A stretch of DNA of 64,000 nt from Yersinia mollaretii ATCC 43969 (GCF_013282725.1 NZ_CP054043.1:3968001-4032000), one strand, 5' to 3'; shown: positions 1-9,412, numbered from the stretch's first letter. Notes: a model not told the origin generated them from the letters alone. Made by a program: numbers and translations.

Positions 1-15
1 TACTGGAATTGCCAT
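1..15 (-). CDS. hcp: Probable hcp (tssD), first five codons only
   Basis: An ATG at 13-15 on the minus strand opens M-A-I-P-V and runs off the window edge. A GGAG Shine-Dalgarno sequence lies 8-11 nt upstream, inside the last codons of the OmpA-like T6SS gene. Many Hcp proteins, the T6SS tube subunits, begin M-A-I-P, and hcp often lies within T6SS operons. The name therefore rests on five residues plus context; another T6SS gene is possible. Confidence 0.45.
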
Positions 16-18
16 GGT

Positions 19-1743
19 TTACTTCTCCATTTCTTGAGTTGATACGTCACTTTCATCCTGTGACGCTGTTTTTACGTCTGGTACCTGACAGGCGTCGGCC
101 TGAGGGACCAAACTGATTTCGACACGGCGGTTGAGCGCACGGCCCGCTTCCGTATCGTTAGATTTCAGAGGGCGACTCTGGCCATAACCCTGTACGGCAA
201 AGCAGCTTTCTGGAATATCCCCGGTATCGCGCATCCAGTTACGTACCGATTCCGCCCGCTTAAGTGACAGAATCTGATTGGACTGACTATCACCGGTGAT
301 ATCAGTGTGCCCCGCCACCACGATCAGCCAGCCGGGTTTCGCCTTAATCCCGACCAGCGCGTTGATAAGCACTTTGGTGGAGCCGGATTTAAGTTCTGAT
401 TTACCCACGTCAAACAGAGATAAGCTGTCCAGACGCAGGGTTTTGGGTCCTTGAACAATTTGATTAATCACCGGTGGTGGCGGTGGAGGAGGCGTCCAGC
501 TATTGATAGCAATATCAAGCGGAGCTCTAAGTCGCAGCCCCTGATACAACCCCAGTGACAGGCGCATCGGTGCACCACGGCGTAACCAGTCATCCAGTAA
601 GTGAGCATCCGCACGCAGTTGTTGTTGAGCATGCGCTTTCAGTGTTGGGGGGGTGCCGGTGAGCCGGTTATACAGCGACAGATGATCGCCAACGCTCTGG
701 ACCAGACGTTGGTTATTGATAAAGGAAGCCAACAGAGCACACAGTAAAAATACACCGCACAACACACCCGCCATCTGACAGGTCTGCATCAAGCGGGAGA
801 CGCCACGACGACGCGGCAGATAAGGCAGCAGCACTTCTGGCAACGGCAGGTAATCTTGATCTGGAGTCGCCACTGGGGTCAGCGTGGTTATCCCGCTAAT
901 GTGTGCCTGCCACAAATTGCCCTGATTCGCCGTCACCGAGGTAAAGCAGTAACCCCATGCACACGGGGTCAGCGAAGGGACATCCCCTTGCCGCTGTGTC
1001 AGGATGCTCACAACATGTTCATCAAGCCAGGACAGAAGACTCTCCATCCAGAATACAGCGCTCAACCTTTCCTGAACGTTGCGATCTTGATACTGACTCC
1101 ATTCAACCAGCGGCATGATCCCTGCCCCCGGTTCCTGAACCTGAATACCCTTTTGCCCCGGAGTGACCGTGTACCAGCGCTCTACCTGCTCTGATGAAAC
1201 CGCTGGCGGTGAAAGCCAAGTGCTTATCCAGACGGGAGGGATCCCCGCAAGCCACCCTTTGCACTGCACGATGGCTCGTTGCCAAGCCCGCACAGATTGT
1301 GAAAAATCATCCCGGTCCTGATGCTGCTCCGGCACGATGGCCAGTAACACCGAGATCTGAGCAATCAGTGCCGGACGTTCAGCCGCCAGATGTTGCGCGA
1401 GTATCGGCAATTGTTCTGGCATTCTCACCGCCAAATACCAACCTTGACGGGTTTCACGAAAGGACGCTGATGGGGAAAACAGGGCATTGCTGTCACCACA
1501 AACCAGTACGACTGCGCCCTGAAAATCTTCAGGTGGAAGTGTTGAGTCTGCAATGGACTGGTGAGCCACTTTATTGCGGTTGTGTTTACGCCACTGCAAA
1601 TAACCGACACCCCCACTGAGGATGACAGCCAGCATACTCAATGCTACACGGCTACCTGTGCCCAACGGCCAGAAACCCAGGATAAGCCACAGTGCCAGAC
1701 AGGTACCCAGCAGTAACAGGAGTAACTGTGTTAATCCGCGCAT
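19..1743 (-). CDS. T6SS-associated OmpA/MotB-domain membrane protein
   Basis: 574 aa. Two hydrophobic segments lie near the N-terminus (about residues 5-25 and 33-48) and a third at about 320-343. A run of seven prolines at about 415-425 is followed by an OmpA-like peptidoglycan-binding domain (about 435-550) with the usual N-x-x-L-S-x-x-R-A and G-x-G-x-S-x-P signatures. It begins 3 bp after the tssL stop, so the two are co-transcribed. TssL here is the short form without its own peptidoglycan-binding domain. By analogy with TagL and evolved TssL proteins (established for other T6SS), this protein probably anchors the TssJLM membrane complex to the cell wall. That role is inferred; the large region between the second and third hydrophobic segments is not a domain I recognise. 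Confidence 0.8.
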   Translation of the reverse strand: MRGLTQLLLLLLGTCLALWLILGFWPLGTGSRVALSMLAVILSGGVGYLQWRKHNRNKVAHQSIADSTLPPEDFQGAVVLVCGDSNALFSPSASFRETRQGWYLAVRMPEQLPILAQHLAAERPALIAQISVLLAIVPEQHQDRDDFSQSVRAWQRAIVQCKGWLAGIPPVWISTWLSPPAVSSEQVERWYTVTPGQKGIQVQEPGAGIMPLVEWSQYQDRNVQERLSAVFWMESLLSWLDEHVVSILTQRQGDVPSLTPCAWGYCFTSVTANQGNLWQAHISGITTLTPVATPDQDYLPLPEVLLPYLPRRRGVSRLMQTCQMAGVLCGVFLLCALLASFINNQRLVQSVGDHLSLYNRLTGTPPTLKAHAQQQLRADAHLLDDWLRRGAPMRLSLGLYQGLRLRAPLDIAINSWTPPPPPPPVINQIVQGPKTLRLDSLSLFDVGKSELKSGSTKVLINALVGIKAKPGWLIVVAGHTDITGDSQSNQILSLKRAESVRNWMRDTGDIPESCFAVQGYGQSRPLKSNDTEAGRALNRRVEISLVPQADACQVPDVKTASQDESDVSTQEMEK

Positions 1744-1746
1744 CCG

Positions 1747-2400
1747 CTAGTGCATCCCTGTCAGTTGAGACACCATGTGCGTCAGTCGAGTGGACAACGT
1801 GAACCACAGAGCAACCAGTATGACGACGCCCGCGCCCCACGAGAACCAATAGGTCTTGCGCCCAGAGCGTAAACGCAATGAGCGCGAGACCACGGGTGTT
1901 TCCTGTGAAGAGGCAAACGGCGGCACCAGCAAACTCAGCTTGCGCACCACATCTTCCCGGCGCTCGTCGCCCTGCTCCCGGTAGCGACCGGCAAAACCTA
2001 AGGTCAATGCGCGGTAAAAACAGGTCAGCACCGCCGTATCCGGTGCAGACTCCTGCAACACCGTGCGGATCCGTTCCCACAACTCTTCACCCGCATTCAG
2101 GGTATTGAAGTAGCGGGCCTGAAGCGGGTCTTTCAACCATTTGGTATAACCGCTGTCCTGTTTTTGGCGGTTCAGGACGCTTTCATCCAGTAACGCACAC
2201 TGGGTGTACAGCATATGATCACAGCTGATTGCGCTGAAACCCGCACGCGTCAGTGCTTCGCGAGCGCCATCGATCCACTCGCAGGCACGGCGATACAAGG
2301 CTTCCCCGTCTTCAATTTCCTGACCATTACGTAACTGGCTGACCATCAGCCAGCAGGGATAAAAGACCTCATCAACCACAGACGTATTTATTTTGCTCAT
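1747..2400 (-). CDS. tssL: T6SS inner-membrane protein TssL (DotU/IcmH family)
   Basis: 217 aa, short-form TssL. The cytoplasmic DotU-like domain occupies about residues 1-185, including the stretch around residues 65-75 with C-A-L-L-D-E and the G-F-x-G-R-Y motif near 135. A single C-terminal transmembrane helix follows at about 185-205. TssL forms the T6SS membrane complex with TssJ and TssM and docks the baseplate through TssK. Its start codon overlaps the tssK stop by 4 bp (ATGA), indicating translational coupling. No peptidoglycan-binding extension is present; the next gene supplies one as a separate protein. Confidence 0.93.
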   Translation of the reverse strand: MSKINTSVVDEVFYPCWLMVSQLRNGQEIEDGEALYRRACEWIDGAREALTRAGFSAISCDHMLYTQCALLDESVLNRQKQDSGYTKWLKDPLQARYFNTLNAGEELWERIRTVLQESAPDTAVLTCFYRALTLGFAGRYREQGDERREDVVRKLSLLVPPFASSQETPVVSRSLRLRSGRKTYWFSWGAGVVILVALWFTLSTRLTHMVSQLTGMH

Positions 2401-3734
2401 GAGCGCAGCACCGCAAACAGTTCGAGTTTGACATCACCCAGCGATCCTGGGGTGTAGAAAGCACAGTTACCCGCATCCAGCATGGCCTGCGCGGCGGGTC
2501 CCTTGAGGTCAAGGGCAAAGTACTGATTTTCCAATCTCAGCGGGATAGCAGCCGGAACATGAGACAGCGGTTTCATCGCCACACCGTTAAGTGCCACGTT
2601 GACCACATCTGATACATCCTCAACACTGCCAGCCTTACACAACAGCGGGAACTGGGTTTGCAACAGATGGTTGGGGATCGAGGAGCGAACAGAGAGATAG
2701 AAATCAGCCCCTTCGCGCAGACGGGCATCATGCAACGAACCGGTCCAGAATTGTCCCTCATGAGCGAGTTCAATCGCCACCATACGGGATGGCAGGCTGG
2801 CTTCGAGCAGAGCATCAAGCAAGGTGAACAGCGGCGGGAAAACCTGCTCCGGCGCGTCATGCTGATAAAGCGGAATGTCTTCGGCTTTATGCTCAAGGGA
2901 AAATGTCAGCAGGCTACCTGCGAGACGAACCAGTTCGCGATAGAACAGTTCGGGGTGGCGAGAAGGCGTTTGATACAGTTCCATCAGCACCGGTTCGGCA
3001 CTGTTTAACGCATTCAGCAACCAGAACAGTGACACATCGGCCACGGCGAAATCTGCCATCCGCTCGTTACTTTCACGCCGCATGGCCATCAGGCGACGTC
3101 GGCGTGCCTGTAGGCGGTGGATTAAATCCCCCAGTTCAGTCAGCACAACCTGACTGGCCGCCAGCGACAGCATCGGCGGGATAAAATTCTCATCCTGCAC
3201 CCACTGCCCCTGAGCATTGCGCATCAGCCGCACCACCGGACAGGTCAGATAGGCACTATTTTCTTGATGAGCAAAACGCAGCGTGACCGCGTGGCGCATT
3301 ATGGCCAGTTCGGTACGTTCATGACCGGCAAGCTCTTGTACGGTGACCCATTCCTGCTGCCAGCGGCGAGGGCGCGCGCTGTCCTGACCATCATCCAGAT
3401 TGCCACCGTTGGCCGACAGCAACGGTAATGCCAGCACCACGTCCACGGAGTCACGGTCTGAAACCCCAGACAAATCGCAGGCGGGAGGCAGGTTATCCGC
3501 CCGTTCAGAGTCAATTAGCGTGCCATCTGGAAAGCGAACCACCAGCCGAAGCGCATTCAGACGGGAAAGCGCCAACGACCCGTTGTCGAATGACGCATCA
3601 ATGACACCCCACGGCGCTGCCAGTGTCATCTGTGCCACACTATCGGCGACATAAGCATCCCAGCGGGACTGTTGCTGGAATTGTTGCGGGGCCAAAAAGG
3701 CCCCATCGTTCCATAACGGACGATAAATTTTCAT
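2397..3734 (-). CDS. tssK: T6SS baseplate protein TssK (ImpJ/VasE family)
   Basis: 445 aa, the usual TssK length. The N-terminus carries the typical W-x-D-G-x-F-L-x-P-Q-x-F-Q-Q pattern (residues 8-21), and the C-terminus has the receptor-like region containing Y-F-x-L-D near residue 407. TssK trimers connect the baseplate to the TssL/TssM membrane complex in the cytoplasm. The gene starts 11 bp after tssC and overlaps tssL by 4 bp. It is complete, with no frameshift visible. Confidence 0.94.
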   Translation of the reverse strand: MKIYRPLWNDGAFLAPQQFQQQSRWDAYVADSVAQMTLAAPWGVIDASFDNGSLALSRLNALRLVVRFPDGTLIDSERADNLPPACDLSGVSDRDSVDVVLALPLLSANGGNLDDGQDSARPRRWQQEWVTVQELAGHERTELAIMRHAVTLRFAHQENSAYLTCPVVRLMRNAQGQWVQDENFIPPMLSLAASQVVLTELGDLIHRLQARRRRLMAMRRESNERMADFAVADVSLFWLLNALNSAEPVLMELYQTPSRHPELFYRELVRLAGSLLTFSLEHKAEDIPLYQHDAPEQVFPPLFTLLDALLEASLPSRMVAIELAHEGQFWTGSLHDARLREGADFYLSVRSSIPNHLLQTQFPLLCKAGSVEDVSDVVNVALNGVAMKPLSHVPAAIPLRLENQYFALDLKGPAAQAMLDAGNCAFYTPGSLGDVKLELFAVLRS

Positions 3735-3745
3735 CGTGTCTCCGT

Positions 3746-5293
3746 TTATGCCTTAGCCTTCGGCATCTGCGAAACCAGAGACAGATTGACGTCCATGCCT
3801 TCCACTTGGAAGTGTGGCACGGCATACAGCTTGACGCGGAAGAAGCCGGGATTGTCTTCGATATCTTCTACCGTGACTTTCGCATCACGCAGTGGATGGG
3901 ACGCCTGTAAATCATCACCCGGATCAGTCATTTCCGTCACCAGTGTGCGGATCCAGTTATTCAGTTCCAGCTCAAGCAAACGGCGATCTTTGGTGGTGCC
4001 GATATTTTCGCGCTGAATCAACTTCAGATAATGCGCAATGCGTGACAGTAGGAAGATATAAGGCAGACGGGCGTTGATGCGGCTGTTTGCCGTGGCATCA
4101 GACGTGTCATACAGCGCCGGTTTCTGGGCGGAGTTGGCCGAGAAGAAGCAGGAGTAATCACGGTTTTTGTAGTACGACAGCGGGATAAAGCCCAGATTGG
4201 CAAACTCGAACTCGCGGGTTTCCGGGATCATCACTTCTGACGGGATTTTGACCTGATTGCCCGTGCCCAAATCATACAAGTGGATAGGCAAGTTGGTCAC
4301 AGCACCACCGGCCTGCGGGCCACGGATCTGCACACACCAGCCATTTTTGATGAAGCTTTTCACCATGTTGGCAGCAAAGGCAAACGAGGCGTTGGTCCAG
4401 AGATAACGGTCATGGTCTGGCCCTTTCACCTGCTCAACGTAGTTAAAGCTACGTACCGGCACGGTGTCTGGCCCGTATGGCAAGCGCCCTAGCACGCGTG
4501 GCATGGTCAGACCGATATAGCGGGAATCATCCGAGTCGCGGAAGGCTTTCCACTTGATGTATTCAGCGCGGTCGAAGTAGTTACCGATATCTTTGATGGC
4601 CGCCACTTCTTCCATGTTCTCTTTGCCAAAGAACTCGGGACCAACGGAGCCGATAAACGGCATATGGGCCGCCGCCGCCACCTTGGAGATATTGCGCAAT
4701 AAGGCGATATCTTGCGGGCTGCGGTCAAACTCGTAGTTGGAGATAGCCGCGGCAATTGGCTCGCCACCGGGGGTGTCGTATTCCTGAATGTAGGTCTGGG
4801 TGTAGAGACCGCTTTGCACGATTTCAGGGGCGTCTTCAAAATCCTGTACCAGATGATCCTTGCTGATATCCAGCAGTTCAATACGGACATTTTGACGGAA
4901 ATCGGTTTGATCAATAAGGGATTTCACACCACGCCACGTGGACTCGACACGTTGAAAATCAGCGTGATGCATCACCGCATCCAACTGGCGACTGATTTGG
5001 TCATCCAGTGCCGCAATGTGACCATCCAGCAAGGTTTTATCCAGCTTCTCCACTTTTTTTGACGATTGCTTCAGCAGGTCTAAAAAGACACTGACGGCGG
5101 CAGTAACGCGCTCATCCGTAGTCGCTTCCGCCAGTGCATCACTGTTCTGGAAAGCGTCAAGGCTAGCCAATGAGGAGACGGGATTCAGGTTGATCTTTTC
5201 AAATAAAGAGGCATAAACCCCTTGAGCTACGGCAGGGTTCTTCTCTAATACGGTCGTCGCACTACCCTGCGCACTGTTTTCCTGTACAGACAT
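3746..5293 (-). CDS. tssC: T6SS contractile sheath large subunit TssC (VipB)
   Basis: 515 aa from the chosen ATG at 5293. An ATG six bases further upstream (5299) is also in frame, but the AAGGA sequence is better spaced, at about 8 nt, from 5293. The N-terminal region holds the long helices that interlock with TssB, and the core carries the conserved V-E-S-T-W-R-G and R-x-P-Y-G-x-D-T motifs. TssB/TssC build the cytoplasmic sheath whose contraction propels the Hcp tube. The gene lies 50 bp after tssB and 11 bp before tssK in the same operon. Confidence 0.95.
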   Translation of the reverse strand: MSVQENSAQGSATTVLEKNPAVAQGVYASLFEKINLNPVSSLASLDAFQNSDALAEATTDERVTAAVSVFLDLLKQSSKKVEKLDKTLLDGHIAALDDQISRQLDAVMHHADFQRVESTWRGVKSLIDQTDFRQNVRIELLDISKDHLVQDFEDAPEIVQSGLYTQTYIQEYDTPGGEPIAAAISNYEFDRSPQDIALLRNISKVAAAAHMPFIGSVGPEFFGKENMEEVAAIKDIGNYFDRAEYIKWKAFRDSDDSRYIGLTMPRVLGRLPYGPDTVPVRSFNYVEQVKGPDHDRYLWTNASFAFAANMVKSFIKNGWCVQIRGPQAGGAVTNLPIHLYDLGTGNQVKIPSEVMIPETREFEFANLGFIPLSYYKNRDYSCFFSANSAQKPALYDTSDATANSRINARLPYIFLLSRIAHYLKLIQRENIGTTKDRRLLELELNNWIRTLVTEMTDPGDDLQASHPLRDAKVTVEDIEDNPGFFRVKLYAVPHFQVEGMDVNLSLVSQMPKAKA

Positions 5294-5343
5294 CAGCATG
5301 TTCCTTCTCTTTTCTTTCTATTTATTAGTAGCCAATCCGGCGA

Positions 5344-5844
5344 TTAACACTCTTTTGGGGCTAATGCCGCCAATTCAGCACGCAGCTCGTCACTCAATGT
5401 TTCGTCTTTGAGGATATTTTCCAGCTCGCGACGGAAGGTAGCGTTGTCCAAAAGATTGGATTTGAGGTCACGTAGCAGGTTGCGCATTGCCAGCAAGGCA
5501 CGCAGTTGCGGGATTTGACGGGCGACGTTTTCCGGTTCGAAATCTTTCATGTCACGGAAGGTCAAAGCGACAGCAGTATCAGTGTTATCCTCTGCCAACG
5601 TGTCAGGGACTGAGAGTTTCAGGCTCGGTTGGAACTCAGCCAGAACGCTATTAAAATTGTTTTTATTGATATTGAGTTTTTCACGTTCCGACAGTGGGCG
5701 CTGTTCCTGACCGTTGCTGTAATCCCCCATCACCAACAATTTCAGAGGAAGCTCCATTTTCTTCTGAGCTCCGCCTGTATGCAGATCTAATTTAATATTA
5801 ATGCGTGCTTTAGGTATCTCATTTTGAAAGCTTGAAGAGGACAT
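5344..5844 (-). CDS. tssB: T6SS contractile sheath small subunit TssB (VipA)
   Basis: 166 aa, the standard length. Conserved features include the early K-x-R-x-N-I and L-P-L-K-L-L-V-x-G-D-Y segments (residues 12-43) and the R-x-F-x-x-x-x-F-x-P-x-x-V motif variant in the middle (residues 97-107). It pairs with TssC to form sheath protomers. An AAGGAAAG Shine-Dalgarno sequence sits just upstream of the ATG. It is the first gene of the minus-strand T6SS operon, and no gene lies between it and tRNA-Ser, so the operon promoter must lie within the AT-rich stretch upstream. Confidence 0.94.
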   Translation of the reverse strand: MSSSSFQNEIPKARINIKLDLHTGGAQKKMELPLKLLVMGDYSNGQEQRPLSEREKLNINKNNFNSVLAEFQPSLKLSVPDTLAEDNTDTAVALTFRDMKDFEPENVARQIPQLRALLAMRNLLRDLKSNLLDNATFRRELENILKDETLSDELRAELAALAPKEC

Positions 5845-6716
5845 CGACTTTCCTTGTTAGGGGAAGATAATTTAGGAAACCCATGCCTGAGAAGATGCGT
5901 AAAAACAATCTATATTGCCCAGAGCAATATTCATCGCACGCCGATAACTCGGGTGTATGAAATAGGGAATAATTGTTCGTAGATAACATTACCCATTCGC
6001 AGGATGGCATAACACGGTATCTGGAAGGTATTTTTCTCACATATAAACATATCGAACAAATACCCAGTGGCCGCAGTTTAAAAACATTAGCTAAGTAACA
6101 CCAACGGCTTAAATGTTACAAAATGTAAATAAACCATCTAAAAATGAAAATCAGTATCATGTTGATGAATAAGAATTTTCTTACAATAAAATAAAAAAGC
6201 TTTTCAGCTTAGTGTGTTAAAAAACATTACAGAAATTAAACTGAGTTAATGCGAAGTGAATTGTAGGACAAGTCCTACATATATCTTTTTTAAAAAATGT
6301 GATGTAAGTCTGGGATATTTTATAGCAAGAGTAGTGAGCGATAAATTAATCTATTATTACAGTGAATCAGTTAACCTATAATAATGTAAATATGACTCAT
6401 CAATTGATAATGCCATGGAATAACACTGCCGAATGCAGAATAGAAGTGAACGGAAAGTAGCCCCGAAAAAGCCCTGATATAGAATAGTAAATTCTAGAAT
6501 TCGTGAAATGAGCGGAAAATTTTGCGTACATTCTGAAGAGTTGAACAGATTTCTATCAAGTCGAATTGGCAGGTAGCGACCTTCATTACAGAGTAAATTT
6601 AGCCCAATCTCAAGCAATGTAGTCTAAAAAATCGGGTGAGAATTCGTATGCCGAATGACATAATAAATAATTATTTTGGGAAAAATCGAATAAGAAAGGA
6701 GGATAAAGAGAATTGA
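5845..6716. other. AT-rich gene-free region between tssB and tRNA-Ser
   Basis: About 870 bp, visibly richer in A and T than the coding DNA on either side. I see no convincing gene: the open frames at 5819-6040 and 6357-6617 lack ribosome binding sites and recognisable sequence. It contains one clean inverted repeat (5912-5930), listed separately. AT-rich DNA upstream of a T6SS operon is a usual target of H-NS silencing (established for other systems); that it applies here is inference. Confidence 0.6.
5912..5930. promoter_or_regulatory. Inverted repeat upstream of tssB, candidate operator
   Basis: A perfect 7-bp inverted repeat, ATATTGC and GCAATAT, separated by five bases (CCAGA), lies 68-86 bp upstream of the tssB start codon. 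Its size and place suit a dimeric regulator of the T6SS operon. No regulator is identified. Confidence 0.35.
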
Positions 6717-6804
6717 TGGCGGAGGAGGAGAGATTCGAACTCTCGAACGGTTACCCGTCGACGGTTTTCAAGACCGTTGCCTTCAGCCACTCGGCCACCC
6801 CTCC
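6717..6804 (-). tRNA. serT: tRNA-Ser, anticodon TGA
   Basis: 88 nt including an encoded CCA. The 7-bp acceptor stem pairs GGAGGGG with CTCCTCC (one G-T pair), followed by discriminator G and CCA. The anticodon loop CTTGAAA carries TGA at 6768-6770 of the plus strand. The T-arm contains GTTCGAATC, and a long variable arm typical of class II serine tRNAs is present. In E. coli serT also lies beside the tusE-rlmI-hspQ group. Here its 3' end faces the T6SS locus. Confidence 0.97.
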
Positions 6805-6816
6805 GCAACGGACCGA

Positions 6817-6845
6817 ACTATAAACAGAGCACTGCCGCTTGTAAA
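6817..6845 (-). promoter_or_regulatory. Sigma-70 promoter of tRNA-Ser
   Basis: Reading the minus strand, a -35 box TTTACA (6840-6845) and a -10 box TATAGT (6817-6822) are separated by exactly 17 bp. The -10 box ends 12 bp before the tRNA 5' end. Confidence 0.75.
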
Positions 6846-7052
6846 GCTTGTTTGTGTCTAATCGGCCAAAAAGCCGCCATCTGATTATCGAGTGCTGAAT
6901 TAATCGTCATGGCTGATGATTCATTGTGCGATAACCAGCACATTCTTTTCTTACTGATGTCCCTCAATAAGGCAAATACAGAGATTTCTTTGGGGTACAG
7001 GAAATATTTGCTAAATTAGCGGCCGTTTCATTGGCTGAACCACCGAGGTAAT

Positions 7053-7382
7053 ATGTTGGAGTTTGAAGGTCGGGCTATTGATACCGACGCGCAAGGTTAT
7101 CTGAAAAACAGCGCAGACTGGAGCGAAGCTTTAGCACCGATTTTGGCTGAACAAGAAGGCATCACACTCACCGAACCGCACTGGGAAGTGATACGTTTTG
7201 TGCGCACTTTTTATCAGGAATTCAATACATCCCCAGCTATCCGCATGCTAGTCAAAGCCATGGCACAGAAATATGGCGAAGAAAAAGGGAATAGCCGATA
7301 TCTGTACCGCTTATTTCCCAAAGGGCCGGCAAAGCAAGCGACGAAAATTGCAGGTCTACCCAAGCCAGTGAAATGTATTTAG
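7053..7382 (+). CDS. tusE: Sulfurtransferase TusE (DsrC family)
   Basis: 109 aa, the E. coli length. TusE takes persulfide sulfur from TusBCD and passes it to MnmA for 2-thiolation of the wobble uridine in tRNA Lys, Glu and Gln, in the cytoplasm. The catalytic cysteine is the penultimate residue (Cys108, in K-C-I), as required for DsrC/TusE proteins. GAGG lies just before the ATG. In E. coli yccA sits between tusE and serT; here nothing lies between them but about 250 bp of non-coding DNA. Confidence 0.95.
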   Translation: MLEFEGRAIDTDAQGYLKNSADWSEALAPILAEQEGITLTEPHWEVIRFVRTFYQEFNTSPAIRMLVKAMAQKYGEEKGNSRYLYRLFPKGPAKQATKIAGLPKPVKCI

Positions 7383-7425
7383 CAGGCGGCACTATTGTCG
7401 TCATGGCATTAGCTCGATTGACGAG

Positions 7426-7704
7426 TTAATAGCGAATGTTAAATGTTTCAAACGGAATAGTAGAATGAGGTTCTGTCAATACGCGATCCACTCGCGCCCC
7501 ACGTGGTCCTCCCTGCTTAATCCACGCCATTAGGCTATCAACGGCCTCTGGCTCACCGTAGGCCACCACTTCCACACTGCCGTCGTCACAATTTCTGGCA
7601 TACCCCGTCACCCCTAATTTCTGGGCCTGACGTTGTGTGCTATAGCGGAAACCGACACCTTGGACAATGCCATAAACATAGGCAGCGGTGCATATTTTTG
7701 CCAT
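7426..7704 (-). CDS. acyP: Acylphosphatase
   Basis: 92 aa. It hydrolyses the carboxyl-phosphate bond of acylphosphates in the cytoplasm. The signature G-V-x-G-V-G-F-R-x-S-T-Q is present with catalytic Arg20, followed by G-Y-A-R-N with catalytic Asn38, then D-G-S-V-E-V-x-A-x-G. It is convergent with tusE (44 bp apart) and divergent from rlmI, an arrangement conserved with E. coli yccX. Regulation is not evident from the sequence. Confidence 0.95.
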   Translation of the reverse strand: MAKICTAAYVYGIVQGVGFRYSTQRQAQKLGVTGYARNCDDGSVEVVAYGEPEAVDSLMAWIKQGGPRGARVDRVLTEPHSTIPFETFNIRY

Positions 7705-7794
7705 ATCAACTCCTCATCTACGTGATAATTTGCATTTTCCGGCCCATACTCCGACAATACCGCTCTTTTTTACCTAGCTGGCAGCCACTTAATT

Positions 7795-8985
7795 ATGACC
7801 TTACGCCTGATTCTTGCCAAAGGACGTGAAAAATCCTTACTTCGTCGCCACCCGTGGATTTTCTCCGGGGCCGTTCTGCGCCTTGAAGGTGATGCCCTTC
7901 CCGGTGAAACCATCGATATCCTTGATAGCCAAGGTAAATGGCTGGCCCGTGGCGCTTACTCTCCTGAATCACAAATTCTGGCACGAGTCTGGACGTTCCA
8001 ACAAGATGAAGTGGTAGACCGCGAATTCTTTATCCGTCGTCTGCAGCAAGCTCAAAGCTGGCGAGATTGGCTGGCTCAACGGGATGGCTTGAATGGTTAC
8101 CGCCTCATTGCTGGCGAATCTGATGGCCTACCAGGCATCACCATTGACCGCTTCCAGAACTTCTTAGTCTTGCAATTGTTGTCTGCCGGCGCTGAGTATC
8201 AGCGAGCTACACTGGTTAGCGCATTGCAGCAATGCTATCCAGAATGCTCAATTTACGACCGCTCTGATGTCTCAGTTCGTAAAAAAGAGGGCTTGCCACT
8301 AACCCAAGGGACGGTTTGCGGCGAAATCCCCCCAGCTCTGCTACCAATCAGCGAAAATGGTATGCAACTCTTGGTTGATATTCAGCAAGGCCATAAAACA
8401 GGTTTTTATTTGGATCAGCGTGATAGCCGCCTAGCAGCACGTAACTACGCCGATGGCCGTCGTGTCCTGAACTGTTTCTCTTATACCGGCGCCTTTGCTG
8501 TAGCCTCCTTGATGGGTAATTGCCAGCAAGTCATCAGCGTTGATACCTCACAATCTGTACTGGATATCGCCAAGCAGAATATTGAACTGAATCAGTTGGA
8601 TATGAGCAAAGCCGAGTTCGTTCGTGATGACGTGTTCCAATTGCTGCGTAATTATCGTGCACAAGGGGAAAAGTTTGACATGATCATTATGGACCCACCG
8701 AAATTTGTGGAAAATAAGAGTCAATTGGCGAGCGCTTGTCGTGGTTATAAAGACATCAACATGTTAGCGATACAGCTATTGCGCCCAGGCGGGATTCTAT
8801 TAAGCTTCTCTTGCTCAGGATTAATGCCAACAGATTTATTCCAGAAAATTTTGGCGGATGCCGCGTTAGATGCGGGCAATGATATACAATTTATAGAGCA
8901 GTTCCGTCAGGCCGCAGATCATCCGGTTATCGCAACATATCCGGAAGGTTTATACCTAAAAGGGTTCGCTTGTCGGATAGTGTGA
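7795..8985 (+). CDS. rlmI: 23S rRNA m5C1962 methyltransferase RlmI
   Basis: 396 aa. An N-terminal PUA-like domain (about residues 1-75, with [13 protein letters not shown]) precedes an EEHEE region and a Rossmann-fold SAM methyltransferase domain from about 190. That domain has N-C-F-S-Y-T-G (motif I), the catalytic-loop motif D-P-P-K-F near residue 303, and the catalytic cysteine region F-S-C-S-G near 340. It methylates C1962 of 23S rRNA. The protein aligns with E. coli RlmI (YccW) end to end. It lies 61 bp upstream of hspQ on the same strand. Confidence 0.96.
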   Translation: MTLRLILAKGREKSLLRRHPWIFSGAVLRLEGDALPGETIDILDSQGKWLARGAYSPESQILARVWTFQQDEVVDREFFIRRLQQAQSWRDWLAQRDGLNGYRLIAGESDGLPGITIDRFQNFLVLQLLSAGAEYQRATLVSALQQCYPECSIYDRSDVSVRKKEGLPLTQGTVCGEIPPALLPISENGMQLLVDIQQGHKTGFYLDQRDSRLAARNYADGRRVLNCFSYTGAFAVASLMGNCQQVISVDTSQSVLDIAKQNIELNQLDMSKAEFVRDDVFQLLRNYRAQGEKFDMIIMDPPKFVENKSQLASACRGYKDINMLAIQLLRPGGILLSFSCSGLMPTDLFQKILADAALDAGNDIQFIEQFRQAADHPVIATYPEGLYLKGFACRIV

Positions 8986-9046
8986 CTTGAAATACCCCAC
9001 AAAGCCCTCATATAGAAGGCAGAGTAACGTTTCTCAGGAGGTTATC

Positions 9047-9364
9047 ATGATCGCCAGCAAATTTGGTATTGGGCAACAGGTCCGCCACAGCCTACACGGC
9101 TATTTGGGTGTGGTGATTGATATCGATCCTGAATATTCTCTTGAGCCGCCTGAACCTGATGAAGTTGCAAACAATGATACTTTGCGCTCATCACCTTGGT
9201 ATCACGTGGTTATTGAGGATGATGAGGGGCAACCGGTACACACTTATCTCGCTGAAGCACAGTTGACTTATGAAGATGTGGATGCTCACCCAGAGCAGCC
9301 GTCATTGGATGAGCTGGCGGCGTCGATTCGCCATCAGCTACAGGCCCCACGTCTGCGCAACTAA
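9047..9364 (+). CDS. hspQ: Heat-shock protein HspQ (hemimethylated-DNA-binding YccV family)
   Basis: 105 aa from the ATG at 9047, chosen because a strong AGGAGG Shine-Dalgarno sequence lies directly upstream and the protein then matches E. coli HspQ in length. The conserved segments around F-x-I-G-Q-x-V-R-H and the W-Y-H-V in the middle are present. In E. coli and Yersinia, HspQ acts as an adaptor or enhancer for Lon proteolysis and binds hemimethylated oriC in vitro. An in-frame start at 8987 exists but has no ribosome binding site. A terminator follows. Confidence 0.93.
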   Translation: MIASKFGIGQQVRHSLHGYLGVVIDIDPEYSLEPPEPDEVANNDTLRSSPWYHVVIEDDEGQPVHTYLAEAQLTYEDVDAHPEQPSLDELAASIRHQLQAPRLRN

Positions 9365-9412
9365 GTTGTAGTCAATTTAGCTGCAATAAATTGAGTCTCA
9401 ATGCATATCGAT

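Noticed and set aside
5819..6040. 73-codon frame overlapping the tssB start on the minus strand
   Set aside because: Overlaps tssB out of frame with no ribosome binding site; a chance frame across the tssB leader.
6357..6617. 86-codon open frame on the minus strand upstream of the T6SS operon
   Set aside because: It starts with TTG, has no Shine-Dalgarno sequence, and the translation shows no recognisable motif or membrane pattern; it lies in AT-rich DNA where stray frames are expected.
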